A stretch of DNA of 64,000 bases from CAZKBP01 sp964551015. GTDB lineage: Bacteria; Bacteroidota; Bacteroidia; Cytophagales; Microscillaceae. A model generated the notes under the pieces. The model was not told the DNA's origin, ran no database searches, and was given only the letters and a program-made list of their open reading frames with translations. The stretch covers positions 1-64,000 of the forward strand of contig CAZKBP010000019.1 of the NCBI GenBank assembly GCA_964551015.1, read 5' to 3'. The translations under genes and the position numbers were made by a program. Positions 9,131 through 18,761 of this stretch are shown in pieces. Positions within the stretch are counted from its first letter, which is position 1, and each line of letters begins with the position of its first letter.

Positions 9131-10321
9131 TCAATTACTTTTTTTCCCGAATAAGCCCGTTTTACAATATTTCTTGAGCATCTCGGCAGAAGCAGGATAA
9201 CCTTTTCGGTCACTGACCTCCCAATCTTCGCAGGCAGAGGAGACATCTCCCATCGCGTTTTTGATGAGTGCGCGCTCGTGGTAGACCCAGGAAAAGCGGT
9301 AGCCTAGGTTGATGGCTCGATTGAAATCTTCCAGTGCCTCTAGGTTGTTGTTCAGTTTGGCGTGAGCAAAGGCTTTGAGATAATACGCTTTCCCCTGTAT
9401 ACCCGTGTTCAAACTCGCGTATTGAATCATTTGGTTGTAAAGCTCTATGGCTTCCCAGAATTGGTTTTGCCTTAGCTTTGCTTCGGCTAATAATTCCCAA
9501 GCGTTCAGTACCAGATTAGAATCGGGGGGATTGATTTTCAATATCTGCTCACAGGGAGTAATGAGGTCGGCCCAGCGTTGGTTGGCGTAGGCGAATTGCG
9601 CATCTCGGGTTAGTTTTTGAGCTAGGGTAGTGGTGAGGTTCTTGTCACAATTTTGTTGCAAAGGATCAATAGAGGCTTTGTTGCCAAGCCCCAGGGCGGT
9701 CATCCAATCTTGGCAGATTGCCTGTGTTTCTTGAACCGGAGGAATGGTTGGGCTTATAAAGAGTGAATCCAAGCGCGCCTGGCTTCTTCTATGAAAAGCA
9801 AAACCAAACTGCGGGTTAATCGCGATTCCTTTGGTAAGGTCATCTACCACCTGAAAGTAGCTAAACGGTGCTTTTCGTTTGGCATTTCTTTGAATCATTT
9901 GATACTTAGCTTCGGCGCGCATCACATACTGCCAAGCGTTTCCGGCATCGAGTTGGATGGCTCGGTCAAAGTCCTCCACGGCCGCTTGGTAATAACCTAC
10001 TTTGATTTTCATGGCTCCCCTATTTCCTAATAACCAGATATCATTGGGGTGGATAGCCAGAGCCTTGTCATAGTCATCAATGGCTGCTTGGTATTGGTGG
10101 AGTTTTTGTTTGGCATAGCCACGGTGTCCGTAGGCTTCTTTACTTTCAGGAGCAAGGCTGATGGCTACGTCAAAATTTTGAATGGCCTCGAGATAGTTTC
10201 CGTTCTGGTTATTCTGAATTCCTGCCTGCAAATAATCTTTGATTTGGGCAGAAAGCTGCGTATGGCATAAAAGCCCTAAAGCCAGTAGAAACAGGCTATT
10301 TTTTGTTGTTAGGTTGAGCAT
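9131..10321 (-). CDS. Secreted TPR protein with two C-x21-C caps
   Basis: This 396-residue exported TPR protein looks like two units joined. The start at 10321 gives the signal peptide MLNLTTKNSLFLLALG...LSAQ; the longer frame adds 31 residues that overlap the upstream gene. The first unit (repeats such as YLEAIQNFDVAISLAP and YQAAVEDFDRAIQLD) ends with CQDWMTALGLG and a second Cys 22 residues after the first. The second unit ends the same way (CEDWEVSDRKG...C), close to the C-terminus. It lies 53 bp after the next TPR gene on the same strand and is probably co-transcribed with it. Confidence 0.83.
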   Translation of the reverse strand: MLNLTTKNSLFLLALGLLCHTQLSAQIKDYLQAGIQNNQNGNYLEAIQNFDVAISLAPESKEAYGHRGYAKQKLHQYQAAIDDYDKALAIHPNDIWLLGNRGAMKIKVGYYQAAVEDFDRAIQLDAGNAWQYVMRAEAKYQMIQRNAKRKAPFSYFQVVDDLTKGIAINPQFGFAFHRRSQARLDSLFISPTIPPVQETQAICQDWMTALGLGNKASIDPLQQNCDKNLTTTLAQKLTRDAQFAYANQRWADLITPCEQILKINPPDSNLVLNAWELLAEAKLRQNQFWEAIELYNQMIQYASLNTGIQGKAYYLKAFAHAKLNNNLEALEDFNRAINLGYRFSWVYHERALIKNAMGDVSSACEDWEVSDRKGYPASAEMLKKYCKTGLFGKKSN

Positions 10322-10374
10322 ATCCGAAAATAAATTTTCACTTGATCGCAAGTAAGGTGAACCAGCTAAAGGAT

Positions 10375-10923
10375 TCAGCGTTGTCCTACATCCAGTTGGT
10401 TCTCTTCTTGGCAATGTTTATTAAGATAAGTATTCACATAAGAGTTGCCCAGAGCACGTGCCTGATTCCAATCTTTACAGGCTTGTTCTGTCAACCCTAG
10501 TTCAAATTTGGCAATCCCTCGCCAACAGTAGGATTCACCATCTTCTGGATTAACTTGGAGGGCTTGGTCAAAATCTTTGATTGCTTCCGCGAATTTTTTT
10601 AGATGAAATTTAGAGATTGCCAGATTAAAATAGGCGTCGGTCAGTTCAGGATTGAGTTGGATCGCCTTGCCACAATCCCGGATGGCTCCACGGTAATCTT
10701 CTAAGTCATATTTTGCGTGCCCCCGATGGTAATAGGCTTCTGCTAGTTCAGGGTTTCGCTTGATTGCTTTGTTATAATTGCGAATGGCAGCCGCGTAATT
10801 ACCATCTTTGGCTTTGGTAATTCCTTTGGCCAAATAAGTCTGTGCCTCTTGTGCGTGGAGACTCTTCACAGAAAAAAGTCCGCAAAAAAGGATTAATAAA
10901 TAGATGAATGGGGAATATTTCAT
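10375..10923 (-). CDS. Secreted TPR protein with C-x21-C cap
   Basis: This 182-residue exported TPR protein begins with the signal peptide MKYSPFIYLLILFCGLF...LHAQ. Four repeats follow (YAAAIRNYNKAIKRNP, YRGAIRDCGKAIQLNP, FAEAIKDFDQALQVNP and a final half repeat). It ends in CKDWNQARALG...C with the same 22-residue Cys spacing as its neighbours. It is probably the first gene of a pair with the TPR gene at 9131-10321. No specific function can be assigned. Confidence 0.85.
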   Translation of the reverse strand: MKYSPFIYLLILFCGLFSVKSLHAQEAQTYLAKGITKAKDGNYAAAIRNYNKAIKRNPELAEAYYHRGHAKYDLEDYRGAIRDCGKAIQLNPELTDAYFNLAISKFHLKKFAEAIKDFDQALQVNPEDGESYCWRGIAKFELGLTEQACKDWNQARALGNSYVNTYLNKHCQEENQLDVGQR

Positions 10924-11092
10924 TGTTGATATCAGCTATTTTGGAAGATGAAGAAATAGATGTTTGGCTATGAAGCCTCTTTCTAACGTCAGAATGAAAA
11001 ATCTGCATCAAAACTAAGTGCTTGGCCTCTTTCTAATTTAACAGCTTGTTTTTTGATAAATTTTTAATTTTACCAAAAATACAATAATTATG

Positions 11093-12289
11093 CTATAAAC
11101 CTGAATCACTAGTCCCTCTCCGAGGAAGTGTGTAAGGAAGCAAGAACTGCATAAAAATAAGACCCAGCATGGCAACCCCTGCCGACAGAAAAAACGCAAG
11201 CGAAAGATTTTCAATCTGGTTATTATATACCCAAGCCGATGATAATGCCCCCAAGCCAATTCCTAGCTCTAAGGAAATATACAAGGTGGCCAGTGCCTTG
11301 CCTCGGGTTCGATCGTGGCTTAAATCAATCGTCCAGGCAAAAATCGTAGGGGCATTCATTCCGACTGCAATTCCAAACAAGCAAGCTGCCATCAGCAGTT
11401 CCGTACCCGTACGAGCCAGCCCAATCCAAATGGAGGCCATCACCAAAACGGCCATGCCCCATTTCAGGACAATGATTCGACCGTAGCGATCTGAAAGCCG
11501 ACCCGCAATAAAACGAATAAACAAGGAACTGATCGTGTAAAAAGTAAAAAATACCCCCTTGTTCCTGAGCTCCAAGTGCACACTCAAATCAGGAATAAGT
11601 GTCAATACCACTCCAAAGGTATATAAGGCCAATAGCATCACGATAGAAGGAGCCAAAACTCGTGGCTCGATGATCTCATGCTTTTTGATACGCAAGAGCT
11701 TCCATTGAAATTCCTGAGGGTTGCGGAGTGTCTCGCGAATATTAATCAAAATCAACATAGAGGAAATCGCACACCCGGCTGCCGTGTAAAAAAGAATATC
11801 CATTGAGAAGGCCGAAGCGATCTCGCTCCCCATTGCTGGCCCAATGGCCGTACCGATGTTACTGGTTAAGCCCAATATACCCATCGCCTCGCCTCGCCGT
11901 GAAGGAGGCACTACATCGGCCACGAAAGCCGAATTGCCCGTAGGAGCAAAGCCCGTAGAAAAGCCGTGCAAAAATCGCAACAAAAGAAAACCCGCCACAG
12001 TCGTGAGAATAGGGTACATCAATCCACAGAGAAAAGACATAAATACCCCAAAAAAAATGACGGGCTTGCGCCCAATGGTATCCGCCAGCTTGCCACTAAA
12101 AGGTCTCGAAAGACCAGCCGTCAGGGTAAAGAGAGAGATGATTAATCCTTTGTAATCTTCTCCCCCCAAGCTACTTAGATAGGCAGGTAGCTCAGGAATG
12201 ATCATATTGAAACTAGCAAAAAATAAAAAAGAACTAGTGCACAGCAGGGCAAACTGGGCATTATAGACAGATACCTTAGCGGTTTGCAT
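11093..12289 (-). CDS. MFS transporter
   Basis: This 398-residue inner-membrane protein of the major facilitator superfamily has about 12 hydrophobic helices. The family motif A between helices 2 and 3 appears as GKLADTIGRKPVI, with a second copy in the other half, GRLSDRYGRIIVL. The loop PPSRRGEAMGILG is typical of drug/H+ antiporter-like members. The substrate cannot be read from sequence. It has no co-oriented partner and no regulator beside it. Confidence 0.9.
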   Translation of the reverse strand: MQTAKVSVYNAQFALLCTSSFLFFASFNMIIPELPAYLSSLGGEDYKGLIISLFTLTAGLSRPFSGKLADTIGRKPVIFFGVFMSFLCGLMYPILTTVAGFLLLRFLHGFSTGFAPTGNSAFVADVVPPSRRGEAMGILGLTSNIGTAIGPAMGSEIASAFSMDILFYTAAGCAISSMLILINIRETLRNPQEFQWKLLRIKKHEIIEPRVLAPSIVMLLALYTFGVVLTLIPDLSVHLELRNKGVFFTFYTISSLFIRFIAGRLSDRYGRIIVLKWGMAVLVMASIWIGLARTGTELLMAACLFGIAVGMNAPTIFAWTIDLSHDRTRGKALATLYISLELGIGLGALSSAWVYNNQIENLSLAFFLSAGVAMLGLIFMQFLLPYTLPRRGTSDSGL

Positions 12290-12352
12290 GAGAAGATAAT
12301 TTAAAAATCGTGAGGGAAAGAAGATGCTAAGCCAGATTGGATCGAGAGATGC

Positions 12353-12997
12353 CTATTCTTTTTTTTCCCGACAATACTGGTCGAGGTAGGGAGTAGCTAG
12401 ATCCGCGTTGAGCTTTTGGGCACGCGACCAATAGATACAAGCTTCTTCGGTACGGTCTAAGCGATACTCACAAAGTCCTAGCCCGATGTACGCTTGTGCG
12501 TCCTCTGGTTTTTGGTCTAATACTTTCTTAAAATCAGCTCCGGCCTGCTCGATTTTAGCCACATTAAAATAACTAATGCCTCGATTGTAGTAAGCACTGG
12601 TATAGCTAGAGTCGAGGCTGAGGGCAATGTTATAGTCTTGAATAGCCTCATAAGGTTTCCCTAGTTGGTCTTTCACATTGCCCCGATTGTTGTAGAGTAC
12701 TGGATTGAGAGAGTCTAGGCTGAGTGCCTCGTTATAATCGCTGAGTGCGCCTTTCCATTCTTCCATGGCTCGTTTGGCTCTGGCTCGGCTCACATAAGCC
12801 TCAATTTTTGGCTCTATCTCCAGGGCAATCGTAAAATCTACAATCGCACGCTTGTAATCTTGGTTTTGCATTTTTTCTTGACCTTGACGGTAATAATTAT
12901 CAAAGGTTTGGGTCTGTCCTATTGCTAACTGAGGCCCAGCCCCTATCCACAAAAAAATGCCTTTGATCCAAATTCTTTTAAGTAGTTGGTTTCTCAT
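12353..12997 (-). CDS. Secreted TPR protein with C-x21-C cap
   Basis: This 214-residue exported TPR protein begins with a signal peptide (MRNQLLKRIWIKGIFLWIG...LAIGQ). Repeats include YKRAIVDFTIALEIEP, WKGALSDYNEALSLDS and YEAIQDYNIALSLDSS. It closes with CIYWSRAQKLN...C, keeping the Trp and the 22-residue Cys spacing of the other TPR proteins here while losing the Asp of CxDW. It is separated from them by the MFS gene. Confidence 0.84.
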   Translation of the reverse strand: MRNQLLKRIWIKGIFLWIGAGPQLAIGQTQTFDNYYRQGQEKMQNQDYKRAIVDFTIALEIEPKIEAYVSRARAKRAMEEWKGALSDYNEALSLDSLNPVLYNNRGNVKDQLGKPYEAIQDYNIALSLDSSYTSAYYNRGISYFNVAKIEQAGADFKKVLDQKPEDAQAYIGLGLCEYRLDRTEEACIYWSRAQKLNADLATPYLDQYCREKKE

Positions 12998-13436
12998 ATT
13001 CTTGATTTAATCGAGAAAAGCCTTGATGTATGATGAATGCATTCTTGGAACCAATATCGTCTGCAAAATTAAGTATTTACCACGACTTACTGCCTCTTAT
13101 TATAGAATAGAAGTAATGCCGAGTAGGCGATTTTACTTCGCATTTTCCCGGGCTTTGAGACGCGCCTCATTCCTTGCTGAGGAGCCACAAAAGATAGCCA
13201 TCGATCATTTTGAGTTCTTGCTAGAAAAGACCCGACTTTATTAATAAAAGATTATTTTTAAGATAAAAACTATGCAAAATGCCATGATTAATAATAATCC
13301 AAGTATTTTTATGATTGATAAACATTACTGACCAAAACTTTTTAGCAAAAGCACTCCGGCTATTAAAATTTTGCAAACAAGCCCTATTTACTAGAGTACA
13401 AGAGCCAAAATTATGTTTAAGAAAATTTAAACCATT
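12998..13436. other. Intergenic region between divergent genes
   Basis: This 439-bp stretch separates a minus-strand TPR gene from the plus-strand beta-helix gene. It holds a -7 motif for the TPR gene at 13064-13071. A weak open frame of 73 codons (13023-13244, plus) has a product that resembles nothing I know and has no signal of coding use, so I do not call it. The rest is AT-rich. Confidence 0.5.
13064..13071 (-). promoter_or_regulatory. -7 motif for the 12.4-kb TPR gene
   Basis: On the minus strand this reads TAATTTTG, a full match to TAnnTTTG, about 65 bp before the ATG. No clear -33 box was found at 19-21 bp. Confidence 0.4.
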
Positions 13437-16406
13437 ATGTCTTTGAAAATTGAAAAAATCACACTCACTACCATTTTAGTAATTGGACTAGGGATAGCAA
13501 CAGCCTGGGGGCAAACACGCATCGTATCTGCCACTGGTAGTGACGCGGGCAATGACTGTACGGTTCCAGGGAATCCTTGCGCTACTATCCAGCGTGCCAT
13601 TGATGTGGCAGACCCCGGCGATCAAATCAATGTAACGCTGGGAACTTATCTGATCGAGCAGCCCATTGTGGTCAACAAGTCTGTCTCTATTTTTGGAACT
13701 GACCCCAAGCCTACTATTCGTTCTGTGGCGGGTACAATGACCACCTCCAGCACCGAAACGAATGCCGAAGCTGGCTTTGCCGAAGTAGGCAACCAAGGCA
13801 CTGATAATCCTAATTATCCTACTAATAACGAGGAAGTAAATGCCCCGGGCATATTCAAAATCATGGCTCCTGACGTGATCATCAGTAGTTTACGCCTCGA
13901 GGTAGATCAAGACGTGGGTTGTATGAATGGTATTTACGCGGATGTGACAGACGCTACGATTAATAATCTCAGGCTATTTACCAATGACATTATTGCCATT
14001 GGCAATGGTGATACGGATTTACTAGCCTTCGAGAGTTATGGGATCAAGTTGGGCTTGAGTGGAGGTATCGGAAATGCTCAGATAGATGTAGGTGCGAATA
14101 AAATTACAACTGATTTTGATCTAACGGCTGGCACTACTACAACGGGTTTTGGAAGAGGCTTTCGTAGCATTGGGGGGCACGGTAATATTGAGGACAGTGA
14201 GATTGCTGGTGTTTTTAGTATCCAATGGGGTGATGCACAAGGAGGAAATGTGATTATAGAGCAAAATACAGAACTCATCGGTACCGTAGAGTTGAATATT
14301 TCTGATGCGGGCAATCACGAAATTGCAGAAAATGTGCTAACCGCAGCCCCCATAGGTGCCAATGGTTTTCAGATAGATAGCTTGGCTCCTGATGTATTTA
14401 CGCTAATAGAATTAAAGGACAATTCTAATCCCGGATCCAATGTGATGATTAGGGATAATAACTTTATAAATTATTTCAACATTGCTACACTCATTAGTCG
14501 CTCGGCCAACGTTACCATTGATAATAATACCTTTTCTCCCGCTGCCAGTACAGCCAATGTGGATTTTATTCACCTGCTCTTTAATACCAAAGTGCAAACA
14601 CGTGCACTCACCGACCCTTACACGGCTTTCTTCGAGAATCAGGTAGTCATCTCGAATAATACTTTCGAGGATAACGAAATCACCTTGCCAAACAATGGTA
14701 CGGCTCTTTATTTTGCTGATTATAATACCATTGGTATGGACTCTCCCTTTAATGTCACGGTTACTAATAACTCCTTCGAGTCTTCTCTCCAAGAATTCGT
14801 ACGCTTAGACCCTCTAGCTGGAAGCTCAGACGCAGATGCCCCTGCCCCATGGAATAATGCTGATTACCCCATTAATAATTTGGCTCCGGTGAGTGCTAGT
14901 ATAGATCTCAGTAACAATCTCTTTGATGTAGGCACTGGCTCCAAATTGCCCGTTGATATGACACTCAATGAGCTTTTTCTAGTAGAAGACAAAATACAGC
15001 ACGCCATCGACTATGAGCAACTAGGCTTCGTGAATATCCGAAATAATGAAGCGTTTGTGACCCAAAATAGCTTTTTGACCAGCTTCGAGGGGCAAAATTT
15101 TACCTCAGGCCCCCTCGTGCAGCGAGCAGTTGATATTGCCAGCGACGGATGGACTATTAATATTCAAAACGGAAGCTACCCAGATAATCCTATCCTGATT
15201 CAGAATGATTTGACTTTTGTCAACAATGGTACTGTCAATCTGAATAGTATCAACATGAACGGTCTGAACAAAGTCCTGACAATCGCTAGCAATAGTTTTG
15301 TTATTGGTAATCAGATTTTATTCAACCTTGGTAATATTGAGACAGGAACCAATATTTTAGACTTCAATACGACGGCTCAAAACCCCAGCCAAGGTGAAGG
15401 CGGTTCGCTCGAGAATGCCAACAGCCGGATCATTGGCCGGGCTCGCATGCTCGGCAGAGACGTACCCGCGGAAGCTACCCTATCCTTCTTGGGAGCCTCT
15501 ATTCTCAACGCGACAGGAGGTGATGCACTGGGAGTGGTAGAAATTATAAGAACTACAGGCCCAGCCGGAATTACCGATATCGATGGCAATGTCTCTATTG
15601 CTACTCGTTGGGAAATTAGCACGAGTTCAGCAGGTCCTTTCTCAGGAAGAGAGATCGCATTTGCTTGGTTGCCCCAAGTCAATAATGGTAGAGACACAGA
15701 CCGCCTGACCCTCTTCAGATTGGAAGGCAGCAACTGGGTACAGCAAGGCGACTTATTTATGGCCGCCACGACTAGTCCACTCATTAGTACGCCCCCTATG
15801 GCTATGGATGAATTTAGCTTTAGCTGGACAGTGAGTGATGAGGAAAATCCACTTCCTATTCAGTTACTTTCTTTCGCAGGCAAGAGGCTGGATGTAAGTG
15901 CCGTGCAACTGGATTGGGTTACGGCCTCTGAGCTAAATAATCAAGGATTCCTCATCCAAAAAAGTACAGATGGCCTCGAGTACGAGTCCTTAGAATTTGT
16001 ATCTGGTGCAGGTACCTCGGGACAGAGAAATGCCTATCAGTTTGTTGATTCGGCCGCCAAAGGGGCGTTTTATTATCGTTTAAAACAATTAGATTTTGAT
16101 GGAAGGTTTACTTACAGTCCCATTGAATACGTGGCAGAGGGAGATCAAGCTCCTCAATTGAGTATCTATCCGAATCCTACTCAAACACAAACCATTACCC
16201 TCGAGATAGAAGGAATCCAGCAGCAGGAAAAAGTGCTTCTGGAGGTTTATAACTCAGGCGGGCAGCGAGTATTTGCAGAAAAAGCAAGTCTGAATCATCT
16301 TAACCAACTTTTCAACCAAAAACAATCTTACTGGGGAAGAGGAAATTACCTTCTACAAATGAGTACCTCTCAGGGGCTTTACCAACAGAGGTTTATCAAA
16401 CAGTAA
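13437..16406 (+). CDS. T9SS-exported right-handed beta-helix protein
   Basis: This 989-residue secreted protein begins with a signal peptide ending near TAWGQT. A DUF1565-like start follows (GSDAGNDCTVPGNPCATIQRAID), and then a long right-handed beta-helix marked by repeated N-N-x-F steps (IRDNNFINYF, IDNNTFSPAA, VTNNSFESSL). After about residue 800 comes an interaction-type module (LDWVTASELNNQGFLIQKSTDG). The last ~85 residues are a type A T9SS sorting domain (LSIYPNPTQTQ to the GLYQQRFIKQ end). It is probably surface-attached or released. Whether it is an enzyme (polysaccharide lyase-like fold) cannot be decided. Confidence 0.88.
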   Translation: MSLKIEKITLTTILVIGLGIATAWGQTRIVSATGSDAGNDCTVPGNPCATIQRAIDVADPGDQINVTLGTYLIEQPIVVNKSVSIFGTDPKPTIRSVAGTMTTSSTETNAEAGFAEVGNQGTDNPNYPTNNEEVNAPGIFKIMAPDVIISSLRLEVDQDVGCMNGIYADVTDATINNLRLFTNDIIAIGNGDTDLLAFESYGIKLGLSGGIGNAQIDVGANKITTDFDLTAGTTTTGFGRGFRSIGGHGNIEDSEIAGVFSIQWGDAQGGNVIIEQNTELIGTVELNISDAGNHEIAENVLTAAPIGANGFQIDSLAPDVFTLIELKDNSNPGSNVMIRDNNFINYFNIATLISRSANVTIDNNTFSPAASTANVDFIHLLFNTKVQTRALTDPYTAFFENQVVISNNTFEDNEITLPNNGTALYFADYNTIGMDSPFNVTVTNNSFESSLQEFVRLDPLAGSSDADAPAPWNNADYPINNLAPVSASIDLSNNLFDVGTGSKLPVDMTLNELFLVEDKIQHAIDYEQLGFVNIRNNEAFVTQNSFLTSFEGQNFTSGPLVQRAVDIASDGWTINIQNGSYPDNPILIQNDLTFVNNGTVNLNSINMNGLNKVLTIASNSFVIGNQILFNLGNIETGTNILDFNTTAQNPSQGEGGSLENANSRIIGRARMLGRDVPAEATLSFLGASILNATGGDALGVVEIIRTTGPAGITDIDGNVSIATRWEISTSSAGPFSGREIAFAWLPQVNNGRDTDRLTLFRLEGSNWVQQGDLFMAATTSPLISTPPMAMDEFSFSWTVSDEENPLPIQLLSFAGKRLDVSAVQLDWVTASELNNQGFLIQKSTDGLEYESLEFVSGAGTSGQRNAYQFVDSAAKGAFYYRLKQLDFDGRFTYSPIEYVAEGDQAPQLSIYPNPTQTQTITLEIEGIQQQEKVLLEVYNSGGQRVFAEKASLNHLNQLFNQKQSYWGRGNYLLQMSTSQGLYQQRFIKQ

Positions 16407-16437
16407 GTTGAGCTATTCTAGAAAGAAAATTATACAG

Positions 16438-16467
16438 AAACACAGATTAAGATTGATCTGTGTTTTT
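16438..16467 (+). terminator. Terminator of the beta-helix gene
   Basis: A perfect 10-bp stem AAACACAGAT/ATCTGTGTTT with an 8-nt loop runs into five T, about 30 bp past the stop. Confidence 0.8.
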
Positions 16468-16641
16468 GTATGATGAAGTTGTCTAATATTCCATTTCAAA
16501 AAAAATAGAACCTTGTACAATATAGATCACGTTCTTACTCTATAGTAAGATTATAAGATAATTGATTGAAGGAAAGATTGCTAATTCTTGGAAAATCTTA
16601 AAAGCTCATCTAGCCAAGAAGACGACAGATTCTAAATCTCT

Positions 16642-17856
16642 ATGCTCATGAAAATTGGTATCCTTAGAGAGGAAAAAATTCCTATTGACCGCCGTGTGCC
16701 ACTCCTGCCCGAACAATGTATCCGTTTATCTGAGAAATATACTGATCTGCAATTTATCATTCAACCCAGTCCGATTCGCTGCATTGCCGATCAAACCTAT
16801 GAACAGTACGGGCTCGAGGTTCGTGAAGATTTGAGTGATTGTGAAATATTGCTAGGGGTAAAAGAAGTGCCAAGTGCTTATCTGATTGCCGATAAAACTT
16901 ATTTGTTTTTTTCTCATACAATCAAAGCGCAAGCTTACAACCGAAATTTACTGCAAAGTATTTTGGCTAAAAACATTCGTTTGATTGACTACGAATGCCT
17001 TACGGATGCTAAGGGTAAACGTTTGGTAGCTTTTGGCCGTTTTGCTGGCATCGTGGGGGCTTATAATGCCATTTTAACCTTTGGACATCGCTACCGGCTT
17101 TTTCATCTTCGGCCTGCTTATCGCTGCCGTAATATCAAGGAGCTCTGGAGAGAGTTTAGAAAAGTAAAGTTACCTGCAATCAAAATCGCGGTAACGGGGC
17201 AGGGAAAGGTGGGTCGAGGGGTTCAGGAGGTATTAGATGGTATGCAGATTCGCCAAGTTAGCCCGCAAGAATTTCTAGAGCGAAAATCCAAAAAAGCCGT
17301 CTATGCTCTATTGAGTTCTCAGGATTATTACCGGCCACCCGTAGGCGAAATTTGGTCGAGTTACGAATTTCATCGGCATCCTGGGCTTTATGAAGCAGAC
17401 TTTTTGAAATTTGCCCAGAAAGCCAATTTACTAATTACTGCTCACTTTTGGCACCCCCAAGCAGAGCCGCTTTTTACCAGAGAAGACATCCTCTCGCCCA
17501 ATTTTAAGATCAAAGTGATTGCTGATATCACCTGCGATGTGGAAGGTTCTATTCCGACCACCCTTAAAGTCTCTACTGTAGAGAACCCCAGCTATGATTA
17601 TAATCCTGAAAAACATACAATCGACGAGCCTTTTCAAAGGGCAGAAAATATCACGGTGATGGCCGTTGATAACTTACCTACTGAGCTTCCTTGGGATGCT
17701 TCTCAGGCTTTTGGTCAACAGCTATCAGAGCATATTTTTCCTGCCTTTATGGATGGAGATTCATCTGACATTCTGAGGCGAGCCACGATTGCAGAAAATG
17801 GTATGCTCACGCCTCATTTTAATTATTTAAATGACTTTGTTTCTGAAAAAAGATAG
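16642..17856 (+). CDS. Saccharopine dehydrogenase-like (Lys1/AlaDH-PNT family) oxidoreductase
   Basis: This 404-residue NAD(P)-dependent enzyme is related to Lys1 and the alanine dehydrogenase/transhydrogenase N-terminal fold. The N-terminal domain opens KIGILREEKIPIDRRVPLLPE. It keeps the two residues that in yeast Lys1 act as acid/base: Lys74 in GVKEVP and His92 in FFSHTIK. The line AFGRFAGIVGAYNA matches the family. A Rossmann segment follows (IAVTGQGKVGRGV). Lysine synthesis by the aminoadipate route is not expected in this phylum, so the substrate is open. The ATG at 16648 is an equally good start. It is a single gene with a terminator upstream. Confidence 0.8.
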   Translation: MLMKIGILREEKIPIDRRVPLLPEQCIRLSEKYTDLQFIIQPSPIRCIADQTYEQYGLEVREDLSDCEILLGVKEVPSAYLIADKTYLFFSHTIKAQAYNRNLLQSILAKNIRLIDYECLTDAKGKRLVAFGRFAGIVGAYNAILTFGHRYRLFHLRPAYRCRNIKELWREFRKVKLPAIKIAVTGQGKVGRGVQEVLDGMQIRQVSPQEFLERKSKKAVYALLSSQDYYRPPVGEIWSSYEFHRHPGLYEADFLKFAQKANLLITAHFWHPQAEPLFTREDILSPNFKIKVIADITCDVEGSIPTTLKVSTVENPSYDYNPEKHTIDEPFQRAENITVMAVDNLPTELPWDASQAFGQQLSEHIFPAFMDGDSSDILRRATIAENGMLTPHFNYLNDFVSEKR

Positions 17857-17953
17857 AGGAGCTTTGCTTCTCCTTAAATCAAACACAAACCTTACATTTT
17901 AAAACCAAAACCAGACCCCTGCGTCTTTACAATCAAATAAAACATTCAATACT

Positions 17954-18655
17954 ATGCTCGTGCAAACTCATTTCAAAAGACCACTTTGGCTTTTATTAAG
18001 CTTTTTATTCGCTTTTCCTAGCCTTTTGTCCGCTCAGGATGAAGCCCAAGCTAAAATGATCCTCTATGATGCGCTTCAACGCTACAAAAACTACCGAAAT
18101 ATCAAGATAGATTTTACGGTGCTTGAAGATAATCCCAGTCGTAACCTACACCGAACCCGAAAAGGGACGGCTTACATTCAAGGTTCGCAACACGTCCTAC
18201 AAATCAATAGCCGCGAAATTACCAGCGACGGCAGAACCATCTGGACTTACGCTGAGAAAACACAAAAAATTTATATCTCTGACTATGACCCCAACGATGG
18301 TAAAATTACTCCTGACGAGGTATTTAGAGAGGATTTCTTGAAAAAAGACTTATACTACCGATACATCAAAAATCCTTCTGATGACCGCTCTACGGCTCCA
18401 GAGCCATCTCGTCGTAGCGAAGAAGTCATTGAGTTGATCCCCAAGGGTCCTGATAAAAATTATCTCAAATTCCGCGTGTACGTAGATACTCATACCAAAT
18501 TGCTTAATCACTGGAAGGTCTATATGAAAAATGGTAGCACCATTGATTATCAAATCAATATGCAACCCAACGTGGCCTTGAATCCCAGTTTTTTCCGCTA
18601 TAGTCGAGGTAAATATCCTAGTCAGGCACAGGTAGTTGATCTACGAAGGAAATAA
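17954..18655 (+). CDS. LolA-like outer-membrane lipoprotein carrier family protein
   Basis: This 233-residue periplasmic protein of the LolA family, whose members carry lipoproteins or lipids across the periplasm, has a signal peptide ending at LLSAQ. The family pattern is visible as YRNIKIDFTVLEDN, then KGTAYIQGSQHVLQI, then SDGRTIWTYAEKTQKIYI and a long C-terminal sheet ending in NPSFFRYSRGKYPS. It may be one of several LolA-like proteins, so calling it the main LolA would go too far. It follows the Lys1-like gene by 97 bp on the same strand. Confidence 0.78.
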   Translation: MLVQTHFKRPLWLLLSFLFAFPSLLSAQDEAQAKMILYDALQRYKNYRNIKIDFTVLEDNPSRNLHRTRKGTAYIQGSQHVLQINSREITSDGRTIWTYAEKTQKIYISDYDPNDGKITPDEVFREDFLKKDLYYRYIKNPSDDRSTAPEPSRRSEEVIELIPKGPDKNYLKFRVYVDTHTKLLNHWKVYMKNGSTIDYQINMQPNVALNPSFFRYSRGKYPSQAQVVDLRRK

Positions 18656-18761
18656 CAGGTAGGGGTCGGTTTTTCACAATCTGCTTCTGGCCAAAATGCA
18701 GAGAAGCAGATCGGTTCAACCGATTAAAAACGCTTGCCAATTTACCCAGAAAACAAGGGCA

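Noticed and set aside
10970..11040. Direct repeat GCCTCTTTCTAA (two copies 50 bp apart)
   Set aside because: Only 12 bp long, no other copy noticed and no link to a gene feature.
13023..13244. 73-codon open frame between the TPR and beta-helix genes
   Set aside because: No similarity, no promoter, and the frame overlaps the upstream region of the divergent TPR gene.
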